A stretch of 64,000 bases of DNA from Cycas panzhihuaensis. Lineage: Eukaryota > Cycadophyta. Below the pieces are notes generated by a model. The model saw only the letters and a program-made list of their open reading frames with translations. It did no database searches and was not told where the DNA came from. Positions 22,841 to 34,545 of the stretch are shown piece after piece. The position numbers and the translations under genes are program-made. Positions within the stretch are counted from its first letter, which is position 1. Each line of letters starts with the position of its first letter. The DNA is taken from contig CM041465.1 in assembly GCA_023213395.1 (NCBI GenBank), positions 122,767,741 to 122,831,740 of the forward strand, written 5' to 3'.

Positions 22841-24971
22841 TAAACTAATGCCAAAATCAAGTGTATACAGTCTGATAGCAAAGGTGAATACATCTCCAAA
22901 GAAATTTGGGAGCACTGCAAAACCAGAGGAATACGAAGACAATTTTGAACCCCTTATACACCCCAGTCCAATGGGGTTGCAGAAAGAAAAAATAGGGTCA
23001 TCATGGAAATGGCAAGGAGCATGATGCATGGAAAGAACATTCCAAGGTCATATTGGGTCGAAGCAATTAGTATAGCCTGTTATTTATTAAATAGAAGTCC
23101 AACAAAAATAGTAGAGCATTGCAGTCTAGAAGAAGCATGGTCAGGAAGAAAGCCTAACATAAGTCATCTAGAAGTATTTGGCAGCCAAGCCTTTGTTCAC
23201 ACTCTAGATAAAAAAAGAACCAAGCTAGACTCAAAAAGTTTGGAATGTGTTATGATTGGATATAGCAAAAACTCGAAGGCTTACAAGTGTATAGATTTGA
23301 AAACCAACAAGGTTTATGTAAGTCGGGATGTTGTCTTCAATGAGGAAGACAAAGAAGAAAGTACAAGCAAAATTCGGGTGATAGAGAAGACACCTCAAAC
23401 AACTCCACCATGCAATTCTCTGGAAGAGGAGTCTGATATAACCTCGGAAGAAATATCAGAAAGTGCACTTCACCCTGTGAATCGTACTCAGACTCTACTC
23501 TAGAAATTGAGGAAGACTCCTTAGAAAAATCAAATGCTGAAGAAGAAAAAGAGAAGAAAGTTCCCAGATGGTATCTCAAAACTATAGAAGAAAACAAAGG
23601 TGAAATACTTCCTCATAGAACAAGAAGCCAAAAGCCAAGAGCTTTATTCAGTAATATAGAGCCACAATCCTTCACTGAAGCCAAAGACCATATAGAGTGG
23701 ACGAAGGCTATAGATGCTAAGATGGATTTAATAAACAAAAACCAAACATGGGAACTAGTAGAGCCGCCATCAAATAAATCAGTTGTGAATTGTAAATGGG
23801 CCTATAAAATCAAGAAGCGACCTGATAGAAAGATTGAAAAATATAAGGCAAGACTGGTTACAAAGGGATATACGCAAAGTCCAGGTATAGATTACGAAGA
23901 AACCTTTTCTCTAGTGGCCAAGTTAAACACAGTAAGAATAGTCATAGCCCTAGCGGCACAAAAGAATTGGAAGATATATCAGCTAGACATAAAAAGTGCT
24001 TTTATAAATGGAGAAATTGAAGAAGAGGTATACATGTCTCAACCAGTGGGTTACATCAGAGAAGGACAAGGGCATTTAGTATGCAAACTAAAAAATGCTC
24101 TATATGGACTGAAACAGACTCCCCGTGCATGGTATGCCAAATTAGACAGTCATCTTTGCAAAAATGGGGTCCAAAGAAGCAGCTCGACTCAAGTCTGTAT
24201 GTAAAGAACATAAGTGGAGCAATAACTATAATAGCAATCTATGTAGATAACATGATCCTCACAGGTGATGATGACGAATCATTATATGACATTAAAAAAC
24301 AATTAGAAAACAAATTTGAAATAACTGACTTAGGACTCCTCAACTATTATCAAGGAATCCAAGTTGAGCAGCAAGCTAATTCAGTTACTTTGTGCCAAAG
24401 TAAATACATCAAAGATTTGCTGACAAGGTTGAGACTGGAAGAATGTAATCCATGATCCACTCCTATGGAAGTAAACTGCAATCTCATTCCAGATGAAGAA
24501 GAATCCTGCATCGATGCTACTATGTACAGACAACTCATTGGAAGTCTCATCTATCTCACCGCAACCATACCTGACATTTCGTATGTCGTAAGTTTAATAT
24601 CCATGCATGAGCCTAGAACAAGACATTGGAATGCAAGAAAAAGAATCTTGAGATATCTTAAAGGAACAACTGAATTGAAGCTAATGTTTCCAAAGGAGAC
24701 ATCAAATCGACTAATAGGATTATGTGACTCAGACTGGGTAGGTGATAAATAACAGAGGAAATCAACCAGTGGGTATTGTTTCTTTCTAAGATCTTCACCA
24801 ATCTCTTGGAGTAGTAAGAAACAAGCCATTGTAGCACTGTCATCCATTGAAGCAGAATACAAAGCAGCCATCGGTAGTAACAAGCGATTTGGCTTAAGCA
24901 TTAATGAAAATCTGAAAGCTCCTCAAAGATCAACAACAACACTTTACTACGACAATTAGAGTACAATCAAG
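22841..24971 (+). pseudogene. pol of Copia A, integrase to RNase H
   Basis: Reading resumes right after Copia B with KIKCIQSDSKGEYIS of the integrase core, [15 protein letters not shown] (22952-22998), and the GKR-like FGSQAFVH block. RT follows (about 23560-24460): NQTWELVEPPSNKSVVNCKW, YKARLVTKGYTQSPGIDYEE, YQLDIKSAFINGEIEEEVYM, ALYGLKQTPRAWY, and a catalytic box YVDNMILTG where the second Asp is lost. RNase H: GSLIYLTATIPDISY, GLCDSDWVGDK (then a TAA), [13 protein letters not shown]. Copia C enters at 24971/24972. Confidence 0.9.
24927..24971. repeat. 45-bp flanking duplication around Copia C
   Basis: The Copia A sequence 24927-24971 (AGATCAACAACAACAC to ATCAAG) recurs at 37308-37352 with a single difference (ACTACG versus ACTGCG). 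The right copy is fused to the shortened 3' LTR through the shared bases AGATC. A normal Copia insertion would leave a 5-bp copy (here TCAAG) at both sides and a complete LTR. Confidence 0.9.
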
Positions 24972-25527
24972 TGTTAAACCTTATGTTTACATGTTAAGGT
25001 TATGTACTTTAACTTTTATGTAATATGTGTACTTTTGTACTTTAGGGGTGACTTATCACTTAAGTGATAAAGTGCACACCCACATTCTTTCTAGTGACAC
25101 AACGTTGTTACTAAAGGGTCAAATGGACCCTCATGCATTTTTGCTCACATGAGAGCCCAAAAGGACACATGTCCTACATGCAAGGCATGTATCTTGGATG
25201 TTTGACACTTGTCAAACACCCAAGGCCTTAGGTCTCTCATCTCACTCTATATAATGAGACCTCTTCTCATTGTCTCATAAGAGAGTTGGAGCTGTATTGT
25301 TATGCTATCAATTTGCTAATCAAACTGTTTATTCTTTTGGAGATTAGACCAATTCCAACTCCACACATTGGGTATCATTTCTCTTGCTCTTTTCATTTTA
25401 TGCTTTGTCTCTTATGCTTTCTTTCATCTTGAGAATATTATACTTGTTAAGTATTTCTGCTTCTAGAACTAGAGTGATCCTAGCTTCTAGATCTTGGGAC
25501 TGTGAGGCCATTAGGCCTTTTTTCACA
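24972..25527 (+). repeat. 5' LTR of Copia C and primer-binding site
   Basis: 556 bp from TGTTAAACCTTATG to TTTTTTCACA. Primer-binding site TGGTATCAGAGC at 25530-25541. A TATA box CTATATAATG lies at about 25246-25255. The LTR contains a near-perfect inverted TTTGACACTTGTCAAA (about 25200-25215). Confidence 0.9.
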
Positions 25528-25541
25528 TTTGGTATCAGAGC

Positions 25542-27491
25542 AAAAAGAGACTAATTCCCTCTGTTCTGTTTGTTACTACTCAAGGAGATTCAAAGAAGGG
25601 CTACAAACCCTTGGTGACGACCTTCTCCCTCCGAAGGCGATCCAAGGTTTGCTAAGACCCATTTTTTGCAGATTCAAGCTTCTTCGAGTAGTGTTGAAGG
25701 TTGGAGCAAGGCTACTTTCAGATCTGAAATTTTTTTTCAGATCACCTTCAAGGGTTTTGAGCAAGTTTACTCATGTTTTTTGTAATTTTTCTACTAAAAT
25801 CTGCATTTTTTAGCTAATTTTTTTTCTCACATTTGGGTGTTGAGCTATTCTCTAGCCATTTGAAGCTCTCAGACTGAATTTATTTCAAGTTTGAGGACCC
25901 TTGCAGGCTGTGGATCAATTTCTGGGCATTTTCAGCCTTGAACCCCACTAAAAAAGCATAAAAAATTGCTGTTTTTCATTCTTTTTTCTCATATCAAGCT
26001 GGCTGTCCACATACTGACCCTGCATGCAGTTGTAGCAGACTTAAGGGAAGAGTTTTAGTGATTAATATGAGGGTTTAAAACCCCGAACAGCCATACGACT
26101 CCAGTTTTCCTTTCTCAAGGACGTGTAACCAGCCATAAATTCAATTACTTGCAGCTCTCTGCACACTTGACGAAAAACCTTGAGATTTTAGAGGGAGTTG
26201 GATACCACTTGGGCACCCCTCCTCCTGAATTTTCAGCACAAACAGAGGTCTCTACATGTTGTTCTCATCATTTGCATGTCCACGGGAGCCGCCCAAGTCA
26301 CGCTGCCATGAACGACCTTTTTTTTTATTTTGAAAAATTCAAATCAAATTTTTGATTTTTGAACCTTATGTTATACTTTTAAGAATATTTCTCTAAATAT
26401 TGTTGGCTGGATATTAAAATTTCTGGGTTTAAGTCCTCAATCAAGACTCCCTGCGTGGTGTTCTTGCTACTCAAATTTGAAAAAAAAATAAATAAATAAA
26501 ATATTTGAATTTCAACCTTTGTTTTGGCTCTTTAAGCTTTTTTTAACACTTAATTAATGTTTCATAAGTGTTAATTGGCTTAGGTGAAGTGATTTTAAGT
26601 GTTTGCACATTGTAAAAATGATATTTATCACTATTTCAAACACTTCTTTAAGGCACCTTGCATGGTGACCTATTGCCCTTAGCCTCAAAAAGGACTAAAA
26701 AAAACACTTTGTACTTAATAAAATCACTTCTTTTTTTATTGTTGGGACTATTTTAAAGTCCCAACACTTGGTGCTTGGTGTCCTATTTTGCAAGTGGTTC
26801 TCTTACCTTCACTTTTAAGCATTAAAAGGAACCCACTTGTATCTTCATCACAAAGTTTTGCGTTGCTTCATTGAGTACTTAAGCACATTTTCAAAGTACT
26901 TTTTTGCAAAACTCATTGTAATCAAGCATTTGTTTTTTACTTGGATCTACATAAGCACTATATTTCATTAAAGTGCTCATTGTAATAACACTTCAAGTGT
27001 TCATATTGATGTACTAAAATTGCTTCCTTTTGAAGCCACTCTTTCATTGTAAAGCTTAATCAAGCATTCTCATAAGTACATCATCCAAGTAAAATAAATC
27101 TAAGTTCACTTTAAAACTGCTGAAAAGTGACTTAAAATCTTGTTGGAGAGGCCCGAAAAAAGGTTCAAACCTTGCCTCTGAAATAACCTTAAGCTTGGTG
27201 CATTCCCTAGGGGACCAACCGACCATACGGTCAGTGCACGACAATTAAGGTTGCTTGAGGGAAAGGAGGTTCGAAAAGAGTGTTATTGGGGCTGTGAATC
27301 CCAGGGAAAGCATAGTACGTCCATGCAGATCAACCCTACCTGCCTTGTCCTAGATTTAACTTGGCCAACTGTTGGATCTCCTCTATAAGATCAGAGTTAG
27401 ACCAACTCCATAGCCTAGTCCTCCACCCTTTATCATTCCATTCAGTTTTTGGATCTTCAAGTAAGATCAAGACTGTTGGTTTCGTTAGAAG
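25542..27491 (+). other. Leader of Copia C, left part
   Basis: No coding function seen. Several short ORFs occur but none is conserved. The last 350 bp (27120-27480) correspond to the leader block of Copia F at 4450-4800. Leader continues at 32539-32612 after Copia D; AGAAG is repeated on both sides of D (27487-27491, 32539-32543). Confidence 0.65.
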
Positions 27492-27678
27492 TGTTAAGAC
27501 AAAGACAGAAGAGAACAAAGAAATCTGAGAGAAACTCCTCTATATGTATTCACGAAGAAGATGTACATTTATACAATGTCTGGAATCAACCACCTTTAAC
27601 TCCCATAATAAGAAGTTGACAAGTGGCCTTCTTTAATTTAATGACTTTGGATTAGTGATATAACATTATATTCTAACA
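27492..27678 (-). repeat. 3' LTR of Copia D
   Basis: 187 bp bounded by TG...CA; adjacent CCCTCTCTTAATGTT (27679-27693) is the reverse complement of the polypurine region, matching that of Copia A (AACATTAAGAGAGGG). Confidence 0.95.
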
Positions 27679-27693
27679 CCCTCTCTTAATGTT

Positions 27694-29809
27694 TTATCTA
27701 ACTAATCCAATTTTGTCCCTTAATATTTGGAAATGATCCTTTCCCAAGGGTTTTGTTAGAATGTCTTCCACTTGATTTTGGGTTGGACAATATTTTAAAT
27801 CTATTTCTTTATTTTGGACCTTTTCTCGAATGAAGTGATGCTGAACTTCTATGTGCTTTGTTCTTGCATGGAATACAGGATTTTTTGTTAACTTGATGGC
27901 ACTTTGATTATCACAGAAGAGGTCTGTAGCTATTGCTTGTGATACTTCCAGATCTTCCAGAAGTTGCTTGAGCCAAACTGCTTCTATGGTGGCACTTACT
28001 GCTGACTTGTATTCTGCTTCTGTAGATGACAATGCTATAGTTGGTTGTTTCTTGCAGCTCCAAGATATTGGTGAACATCCTAGAAAGAAGTAGTATCCAC
28101 TGGTCGATTTTCTTTGCTCCTTATCACCTGCCCAGTCTGAGTCGTAGAACCCATTTAAGTGAAAGGAATTTTCTCTTGAGTACTTTAGCTTTAGATCTAT
28201 TGTCCCTCTTAGATATCTTAAGATTCGTTTTGCGGCATTCCAGTGTCTCTGCTTGGGTTCATGCATGTATCTAGAGATCAAACTCACAGCATAGGCAATA
28301 TCAGGTCTGGTTGCTGTGAGATAAATCAAACTTCCGACGAGTTGTCTGTACAAGTTTGGATTGCTACTCGCCTCTGTTGGATCTGGGACAAGGTTGCAGT
28401 TGACTTCCATTGGGGTTCTTGAGGAATTGCGGTTTTCCATCTTGAACTTGGTTAACGGATCAGCGTATCTGCTTTGACTCGGGGTGATTGAGCCATCCTC
28501 ATTGTTCAACTTGAATTCCCAAATAATAGTTCACAATCCTAAATCATCATTTAATTTGTTTCCTAGTTGTTTTTATATACGCAATAGAATCATCATCATT
28601 ACACCGTGAGAATCATATCATCCACATATCTTGCTATTATAGTTATTGTCAGTTCCTTGACTTTGTATACATGCTTGAGTCAAGACCTTTGCTCCTTTGG
28701 AATCCATACTTACACAGATGTTCGTCAAGCTTGGCATACCAGGCTCGAGGTGATTGTTTCAACCCATACAAGGCTTTTTTTAACCTGCAGAGCAGATGTT
28801 CTTGTCCTGGTTCAATATATCCTTCAGGTTGAGACAGATAGACTTCTTCTTGAATTTCTCCATTTAGGAAAGCACTTTTAACATCTAATTGATATATTTT
28901 CCAACTTTTATGTGTTGCCAATGCAATAATTGTTCTGATTGTATTTAGTTTGGCAACTGGTGAGAAGGTTTCTTCATAGTCTATGCCTTTTGTTTGAGTG
29001 TATCCCTTAGCAACAAGTCTGGCCTTGTGTTTTTCTACTTGGCCATTTGAACCTCTTTTAATTTTGAACATCCACTTACAATCCACAACTGATTTGTTGG
29101 GAGGTAAATTAACCAATTCCCAAGTTTGATTTTTGATAATGGAGTCAAATTCAATGTCCATTGCTTTTCTCCATTCTGCATGATCTTTGGCTTCTTCAAA
29201 GGATTGTGGTTCTATACTACATGCCAAGGTTTTCGGTCTTTGACTTCTGGTTCTATGGGGGAGAATTTCCCCTTTGCTTTCTTCTATGGTTTTTAAATAC
29301 CATTTTGGAACTTTCGTTACCTTCTCTGTTGGGTAACTCCCGACAATTTCCCGATTAGAATCTGAAGTGGAATCTGAAGACAAAGATTCATCTGAAGTTG
29401 ATGTGTTTGAATCCTTTATATCTGGAGTAGGATGAGGAGTCATTTCAATTTCTCGAGATTGTCCAGAGTTTTTGTTTTCTTCGTTGAAAACAGCATCTTT
29501 GTTGACATAGATCTTGTTAGTTTTAGGATCTATGCATTTGTATGCTTTTGAGTTTTTACTATACCCGATCATTATGCATTCTAGACTTTTTGAATCTAAT
29601 TTCAGTCTTTTCTTGTCTGGAATATGAACAAATGCCTGACTACCAAATACCTTTAGGTGACTTATGTCTGGCTTCCTTCCAGTCCATGCTTCTTCTGGAG
29701 TGAGATTTTCAACTGCATTTGTTGGGCTTCTATTCATCAAATAGCATGTTGTACTTACTGACCATTGTCGTTTTGATACATTCTTTGAATGTATCATGCA
29801 ACGTGCCAT
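27694..29809 (-). pseudogene. pol of Copia D, integrase end, RT and RNase H
   Basis: 29809-28649 is open for 386 codons: integrase tail ([36 protein letters not shown]), then RT (NQTWELVNLPPNKSVVDCKW, YQLDVKSAFLNGEIQEEVYL, ALYGLKQSPRAWY). A break near 28640 precedes an intact YVDDMILT box (about 28625-28602) and a short damaged segment (28600-28510). RNase H 28509-27694 is open for 271 codons (GSLIYLTATRPDIAYAVSLI, LNGFYDSDWAGDKEQRKSTS, ALSSTEAEYKSAV, LFCDNQSAIKLTKNPVFHAR, EDILTKPLGKDHF). Confidence 0.9.
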
Positions 29810-30671
29810 TTCAACAATGGTTCGATTCTTTCTTTCAGCAACTCCGTTGGACTGAGGTGTGTATGGAGTTGTGAGTTGCCTTCAAATTCCTCTGGATTTG
29901 CAATAGTTCATAAAATCCTATGAGATGTATTCTTCCCCTCCGTCGGATCGAATGCATTTGACTTTGGTATTGCTCTCCAGTTCGGCTTCGGCTTTAAATT
30001 CTTTGAATGCATCTAAAGCTTCTAACTTAGTATGTAAGAAATAGACCCAGACTTTCCTTGTTAGGTCATCTATGAAAATAATAAAGTATTTCTTTTTGCT
30101 GACAAAAAGAGGGGTAAATGGTCCACAGAGATCAGTGTGGACTAGTTCTAATTTCTCCTTTGCACGCCATTTACTTTCTTGAAAGGACATTCTGTGTTGT
30201 TTACCAAATTGACAATCTTTGCAAAAGAATTGGTCAGATGTGAAATGTGGCAAGCCACTTACTAATCTAGTCTTCTCCATATTCTTCAACTTGTCTATGG
30301 GAAGATGACCATACTTAAAATGCCATATTTTGTTATTATGGTTTGTAGCAGAAAATGCTTTTACATCAGATTGAACAGGTTGCGAAAGCAGCCTGTATAG
30401 ATCATTTTTTCTGAATCCTTTTGCAATTACATTTCCTTTGCCATCAAATATAAAGCAAAAACCCTTTTCATCAAATATAGTACACAATCCTTTCCTTTTG
30501 AGCTAAGAAACAGAAAGGAGATTCATTTTCAGACATGGTAGATAGAGAACATTTTCAATTCGCCCTGCTCTATTTTCGATTGTCACCGCCACGGTTCCAA
30601 TGCCTTTGATTTCAAGGGGGTACTTATCTCCAAGTTCCACAGATTTATTAGCGGTATATGGACGCAGCTCT
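29810..30671 (-). pseudogene. pol of Copia D, protease end and integrase
   Basis: 30487-29918 encodes KIWHFKYGHLPIDKLKN, CKDCQFGKQHRMSFQESKWR, LVHTDLCGPFTP and IRSDGGEEYIS, the zinc-binding and core parts of a Copia integrase. Upstream (30671-30490) the protease C-terminal part is in another frame. Between 29917 and 29810 a frame change precedes the [15 protein letters not shown]-like segment. Confidence 0.85.
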
Positions 30672-31694
30672 TCAAACCATTCTTCTGTTGGTCATATGAC
30701 GTGAAGCTCCTGAATCAATGTACCATACATCTTTGTCTTGTAGGTTGACCGATAATGCAGCTATAAGAGCAATGGGCTCTTCGTCTGGATCACTATCATC
30801 AGATTGTTCTTTGCTATAGTTGACCATTGGTTGTTTCCCTCTCTGCGTTTGAGCTTTCTTGCATTGATACGGATAATGTCCTGACTGACCACAATGATAG
30901 CAGGTATCAAAAGTTCTGCAAGAATTTGCAAGGTGTCCAGTCTTACCACAACTATAGCATATGATATTTCGACCACGTCCTCTGGAATCAGACCATCTCC
31001 CACGGGATGAGGAACGTCCTTTAGCTACTCTGCCTCTTGCTCTGCTTCGTCCTCTGAAACCAAAGCTTAGCTTTGATGCAAAAGCATCTTCAATTTCGGA
31101 TGCATCTTCGTATCTCTTATTCCTCTGTTCCTGTTGGAGTAACATCCCAGTTAATGTATCCAAAGTGATTGTTGTCATTTGATTTGTATTAGCAATGGTG
31201 TTGATCGTAACATCAAAAGACTTGGGCAGCTTACTGATGATGAGTTCTATTATTTCATGTTCTGAAAGAGGGTCACCAGCATTGGCAAGATTGTTCCTGA
31301 ATGATATTATTTTGTGCATAAACTGTGTGACAGTCTTCGTTTCTTTCATTTGAACATTGAAGAGTTCTCTTTTAAGAGCAATTAATTTAGCTTTATTTTT
31401 CTGCCCGTACATATTTTCTAAATATTTCCAAATACTGTTAGTTGAGTATAAATTTTCAATGTAAACAAGCAGAGGATCTGAGATTGACAGTTTCAATACA
31501 ATTACTCTGGCATTGTCTCGTTCTTCCCAACTTGTTTGTGCAGCACTAGCATCTTTGGGTTTATCTTCACTACCGAGAACAATTTGCCAGGCATTTTTGG
31601 CCCTAAGTAATGTTTCAACTTTAATTTTCTAGACGTGATAATTGTCATCAGTGAGTTTATCACCATCGGACATAGCCAGAATGGAAGAAGCCAT
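30672..31694 (-). pseudogene. gag of Copia D with protease start
   Basis: ATG at 31694 (MASSILAMSDGDKL). A TAG near 31630 and a frame change near 31500 damage the N-terminal part. 31496-30672 is open: LSISDPLLVYIENLYSTNSI, LPKSFDVTINTIANTNQMTT, LLQQEQRNKRYEDASE, an Arg/Gly-rich stretch, two zinc knuckles CYSCGKTGHLANSC and CYHCGQSGHYPYQC, then WYIDSGASRHMTN with the protease Asp intact. Confidence 0.9.
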
Positions 31695-32339
31695 TTAAAA
31701 CCCTTAAACACGATTTAAAGTGCGGGACCGTCTTCTGTATGGATTTTTGTATGCAGTGCGGAATGCATGCGGATAGGTACAAGATGTACCTCAAAAGAAG
31801 CATTTTTTCAGGGCATCTAGGGTTCTAAAATCAGATTTTGAATTAGACTTGAAGAACTCCAGAAAACTGTTTTGGAACAAAAATCAGGCGACTAGGTTTT
31901 TGAGCAAAAAAAATGCTTAAAAATTTTGAAAAATCAACGGATCTTGTACGGAAATGTACCCAGCAGAGACGCAATAAATGTACCTTCGATTTCGGACAGA
32001 TTTCTCAAAGAAATTTGGAGAAAATTCAGAGAAAAAAGAAGAAATCTGAGAAAACCCGTGCTGACCTGTTTTTGGGGCAAAACGCCTTGAAAATGGCTTC
32101 GAATCCACTCATTGCAGAAGGAAAAAATGCTTGTGATGTTTAGATCTATATTCTGGCCAAATTTCATCTCAATTGGAGAAGTTTGCTTTTTCCTGTCCAT
32201 ACGACCGTACGGTTTCGTACAGTGCGAAATTCCTTCTTGGTCGGCCGACGAGGCGCCTGCTGACTTAATTATTCCTTCTTCTTGAATCCTTCTTCTTGAA
32301 GTGTTCTTCAATTTTAATCAGAGGGCTCCAGGGTTGCCT
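31695..32339 (-). other. Leader of Copia D
   Basis: About 645 bp between primer-binding site and gag. No gene. Contains GTACGG/CCGTAC words (32205-32225) also found in the Copia A leader. Confidence 0.6.
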
Positions 32340-32351
32340 GCTCTGATACCA

Positions 32352-32538
32352 TGTTAAGACAAAGATAGAAGAGAACAAAAAAATCTGAGAGAAACTCCTT
32401 TATCTGTATTCACGAAGAAGATGTACATTTATACAATGTCTGGAATCAACCACCTTTAACTCTCATAATAAGAAGTTGACAAGTGGCCTTCTTTAACTTA
32501 ATGACTTTGGATTAGTGATATAACATTATATTCTAACA
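32352..32538 (-). repeat. 5' LTR of Copia D and primer-binding site
   Basis: 187 bp. TGGTATCAGAGC at 32351-32340 abuts the LTR. A TATA-like TGTATAAATG lies near 32436-32427 on the minus strand. Confidence 0.95.
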
Positions 32539-32612
32539 AGAAGGTGGAACTTAAGCGACGAAAGCTTTGAGTTTCCAAGTTATCTGCTAGCTTCAAGCTT
32601 TATAACTGAAAC

Positions 32613-33550
32613 ATGGCTGCTATCAACATACTAAATGCATGCACCATTCGATTAACAGGTCAAGATAACTATCAACAATGGAAAAGAATCACTCAGAATT
32701 TGCTGATCATGAATGAATTTTGGGGTTATGTTTCTGGAAGACTACCCCAACCTATACCTATTATCAATGGCAATGTAACCGTGCAACCTGATGATGCTTT
32801 AGTTGCTGCTTGGGAAGCCAAAGATGAAATCGCTTTGGCATTTCTTCATATGATTGTTGATGTACATGTGGATCAAAACATTGCTTGTGCTAAAACTTCT
32901 AAGAAAGCTTGGGACATTTTGTCCTCATTGTATGAAAGGCGAGATGAAGCTCGCATTTTAATGGTTAAAGCCAAATTGCATTCTGTAAAGTTTGTCAAGC
33001 CCATGTCGGCTTTTCTTTCCTCAATCAAGGAGGTATGTAATGAGTTGAATACCCTAGGTAGTCCAGCAACAAGAGATAAACTGATCACATCTATCACCAA
33101 AGCTTTGCCAAAGGACTACAATGGCCTCATATCATCCACTACAAGAGATGGTTCTCTCAAAAGAATGGCATTCAATGAATTTGAAAATCTACTAATTCAA
33201 GAAGAACAAATCTACACCAAGGATAATGAGGAGGAACCATCCACATCAGGTGCATTCACGGCCAAATCAAAGGCCAGCGTAACCCCAAACACACTCTCAA
33301 AGCAGTTTGGGAACATGAACATTGGGTCTTCAAGGACCAATGTTGTATGTCATTATTGTGGCAAACCTGGCCACATAGCACCTGATTGTCGAAAAAAACA
33401 AGCAGATCTATGTCAGCAATGACAACCACATCAACCAAATCGGCGGTATGACCCGCGTCGACAATACCAACAAAGATTCCGGCAACAAGAACCCCTCGAC
33501 CAAATCGAGGTGCCTATCGAGGAGGTCAAAGAGGAAGGGGTTTAGAGGTG
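32613..33550 (+). pseudogene. gag of Copia C
   Basis: ATG 32613 opens 269 codons: MAAINILNACTIRLTGQDNY, LLIMNEFWGYVSGRLPQPIP, AKTSKKAWDILSSLYERRDE, AFLSSIKEVCNELNTLG, ALPKDYNGLISSTTRDGSL, FENLLIQEEQ. The zinc knuckle is CHYCGKPGHIAPDC (about 33350-33391). A TGA at 33421 interrupts; an Arg/Gln-rich tail follows with frame changes up to the protease. Confidence 0.9.
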
Positions 33551-34545
33551 GCAATCAATGCCACTTTAATCGGTTTGCGATGAAGACAAAGCTTTTGCGC
33601 ATATCAAACATCCAAGGTTGATGAAACTTGGATTATTGATTCTGGAGCTTCACAACACATGACTGGAAGTGAAGAGCTCCTCACCGACATCAAGGAAGGT
33701 AAAGGTCAATCAGTGACCTTTGGGAACAATCAATCTGTTAAAATTTCTGGAGCAGGCACAATAACTCCATTTCATTCTTCATCAAATCCTTCCTCCTCAT
33801 TTCCCGATGGCAATGCCTACTTCATACCTTCAATGGACAAGAACTTACTATCTGTTAGCAAGTTGGACAAGCAACAGATGAGTGTCTTGTTCAAAAACGG
33901 GAAATGTATAATCAGTGACAAAGATGACCAAGTACTAGTTGTTGGACATGAGGATCAAGGCCTCTACAAATTAGATGCAAATAATATAACACTTGATTCT
34001 GCTTACTCTGGTTCCATTGTCACTCCATACTTGTCCAAGATACAACTGTGGTATCAACGTCCAGGCCATTTGAGCTTAGACAATTTAAGGCAGATGATCA
34101 ACAAGAATATGGTACATGGGCTTCCAAAGATCTATGGCACAAAATGTCTTTGTGAAGCGTGCATTATGGGAACTCAGCATTGCTTGCCTTTCCCTAAAGG
34201 CAAAGCGCGGCGTGCATCAAATCCTTTGCAGTTGGTACATTCGGATTTGTGTGGACCTATGTCCACAGCATCTTTTGGAGGAGCTTTGTATTACATCTCC
34301 TTCATTGATGACTTTTCTCACAAAGTCCGGGTCTACTTTATCAAACACAAATCTGAAGCATTTTCCAAGTTCTAAGAATTCAAGCTTGAAGTGGAAAATG
34401 AGTCTGGCCACTCAATCAAAACATTAAGGACAGACAATGGAGGTGAATTTACATCAAATGAATTCACCCAATACTGCAAGGATAATGGCATTCGGAGACA
34501 ACTAACTATTCCTCACACTCCTCAACAAAATGGAGTCTCGAGCAG
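33551..34545 (+). pseudogene. pol of Copia C, protease and integrase N-part
   Basis: Protease: TWIIDSGASQHMTG (33629-33670) with intact DSGA, later FIPSMDKNLLSVSKLDKQQ. Integrase: LWYQRPGHLSLDNLRQM (His to Arg at the usual RxGH start), CEACIMGTQHCLPF, LVHSDLCGPMSTASFGG, FIDDFSHKVRVYFIKHKSEA. A TAA at 34374 and a frame change near 34540 (after [10 protein letters not shown]) break the reading. Confidence 0.9.

Larger units (their letters stand above)
27492..32538 (-). mobile_element. Copia element D, nested in the Copia C leader
   Basis: A 5.05-kb element with two 187-bp LTRs (27492-27678, 32352-32538) that differ at six positions. Perfect target duplication AGAAG. Primer-binding site 32351-32340; polypurine tract is the reverse complement of 27679-27693. 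It belongs to the same family as Copia A but is younger and better preserved. This is the innermost layer of the nest. Confidence 0.95.

Noticed and set aside
25520-25560. TGGTATCAGAGC as part of a tRNA gene
   Set aside because: It is only the 12-nt primer-binding complement of initiator Met tRNA, adjoining an LTR; no tRNA cloverleaf is present here or at the other such sites.
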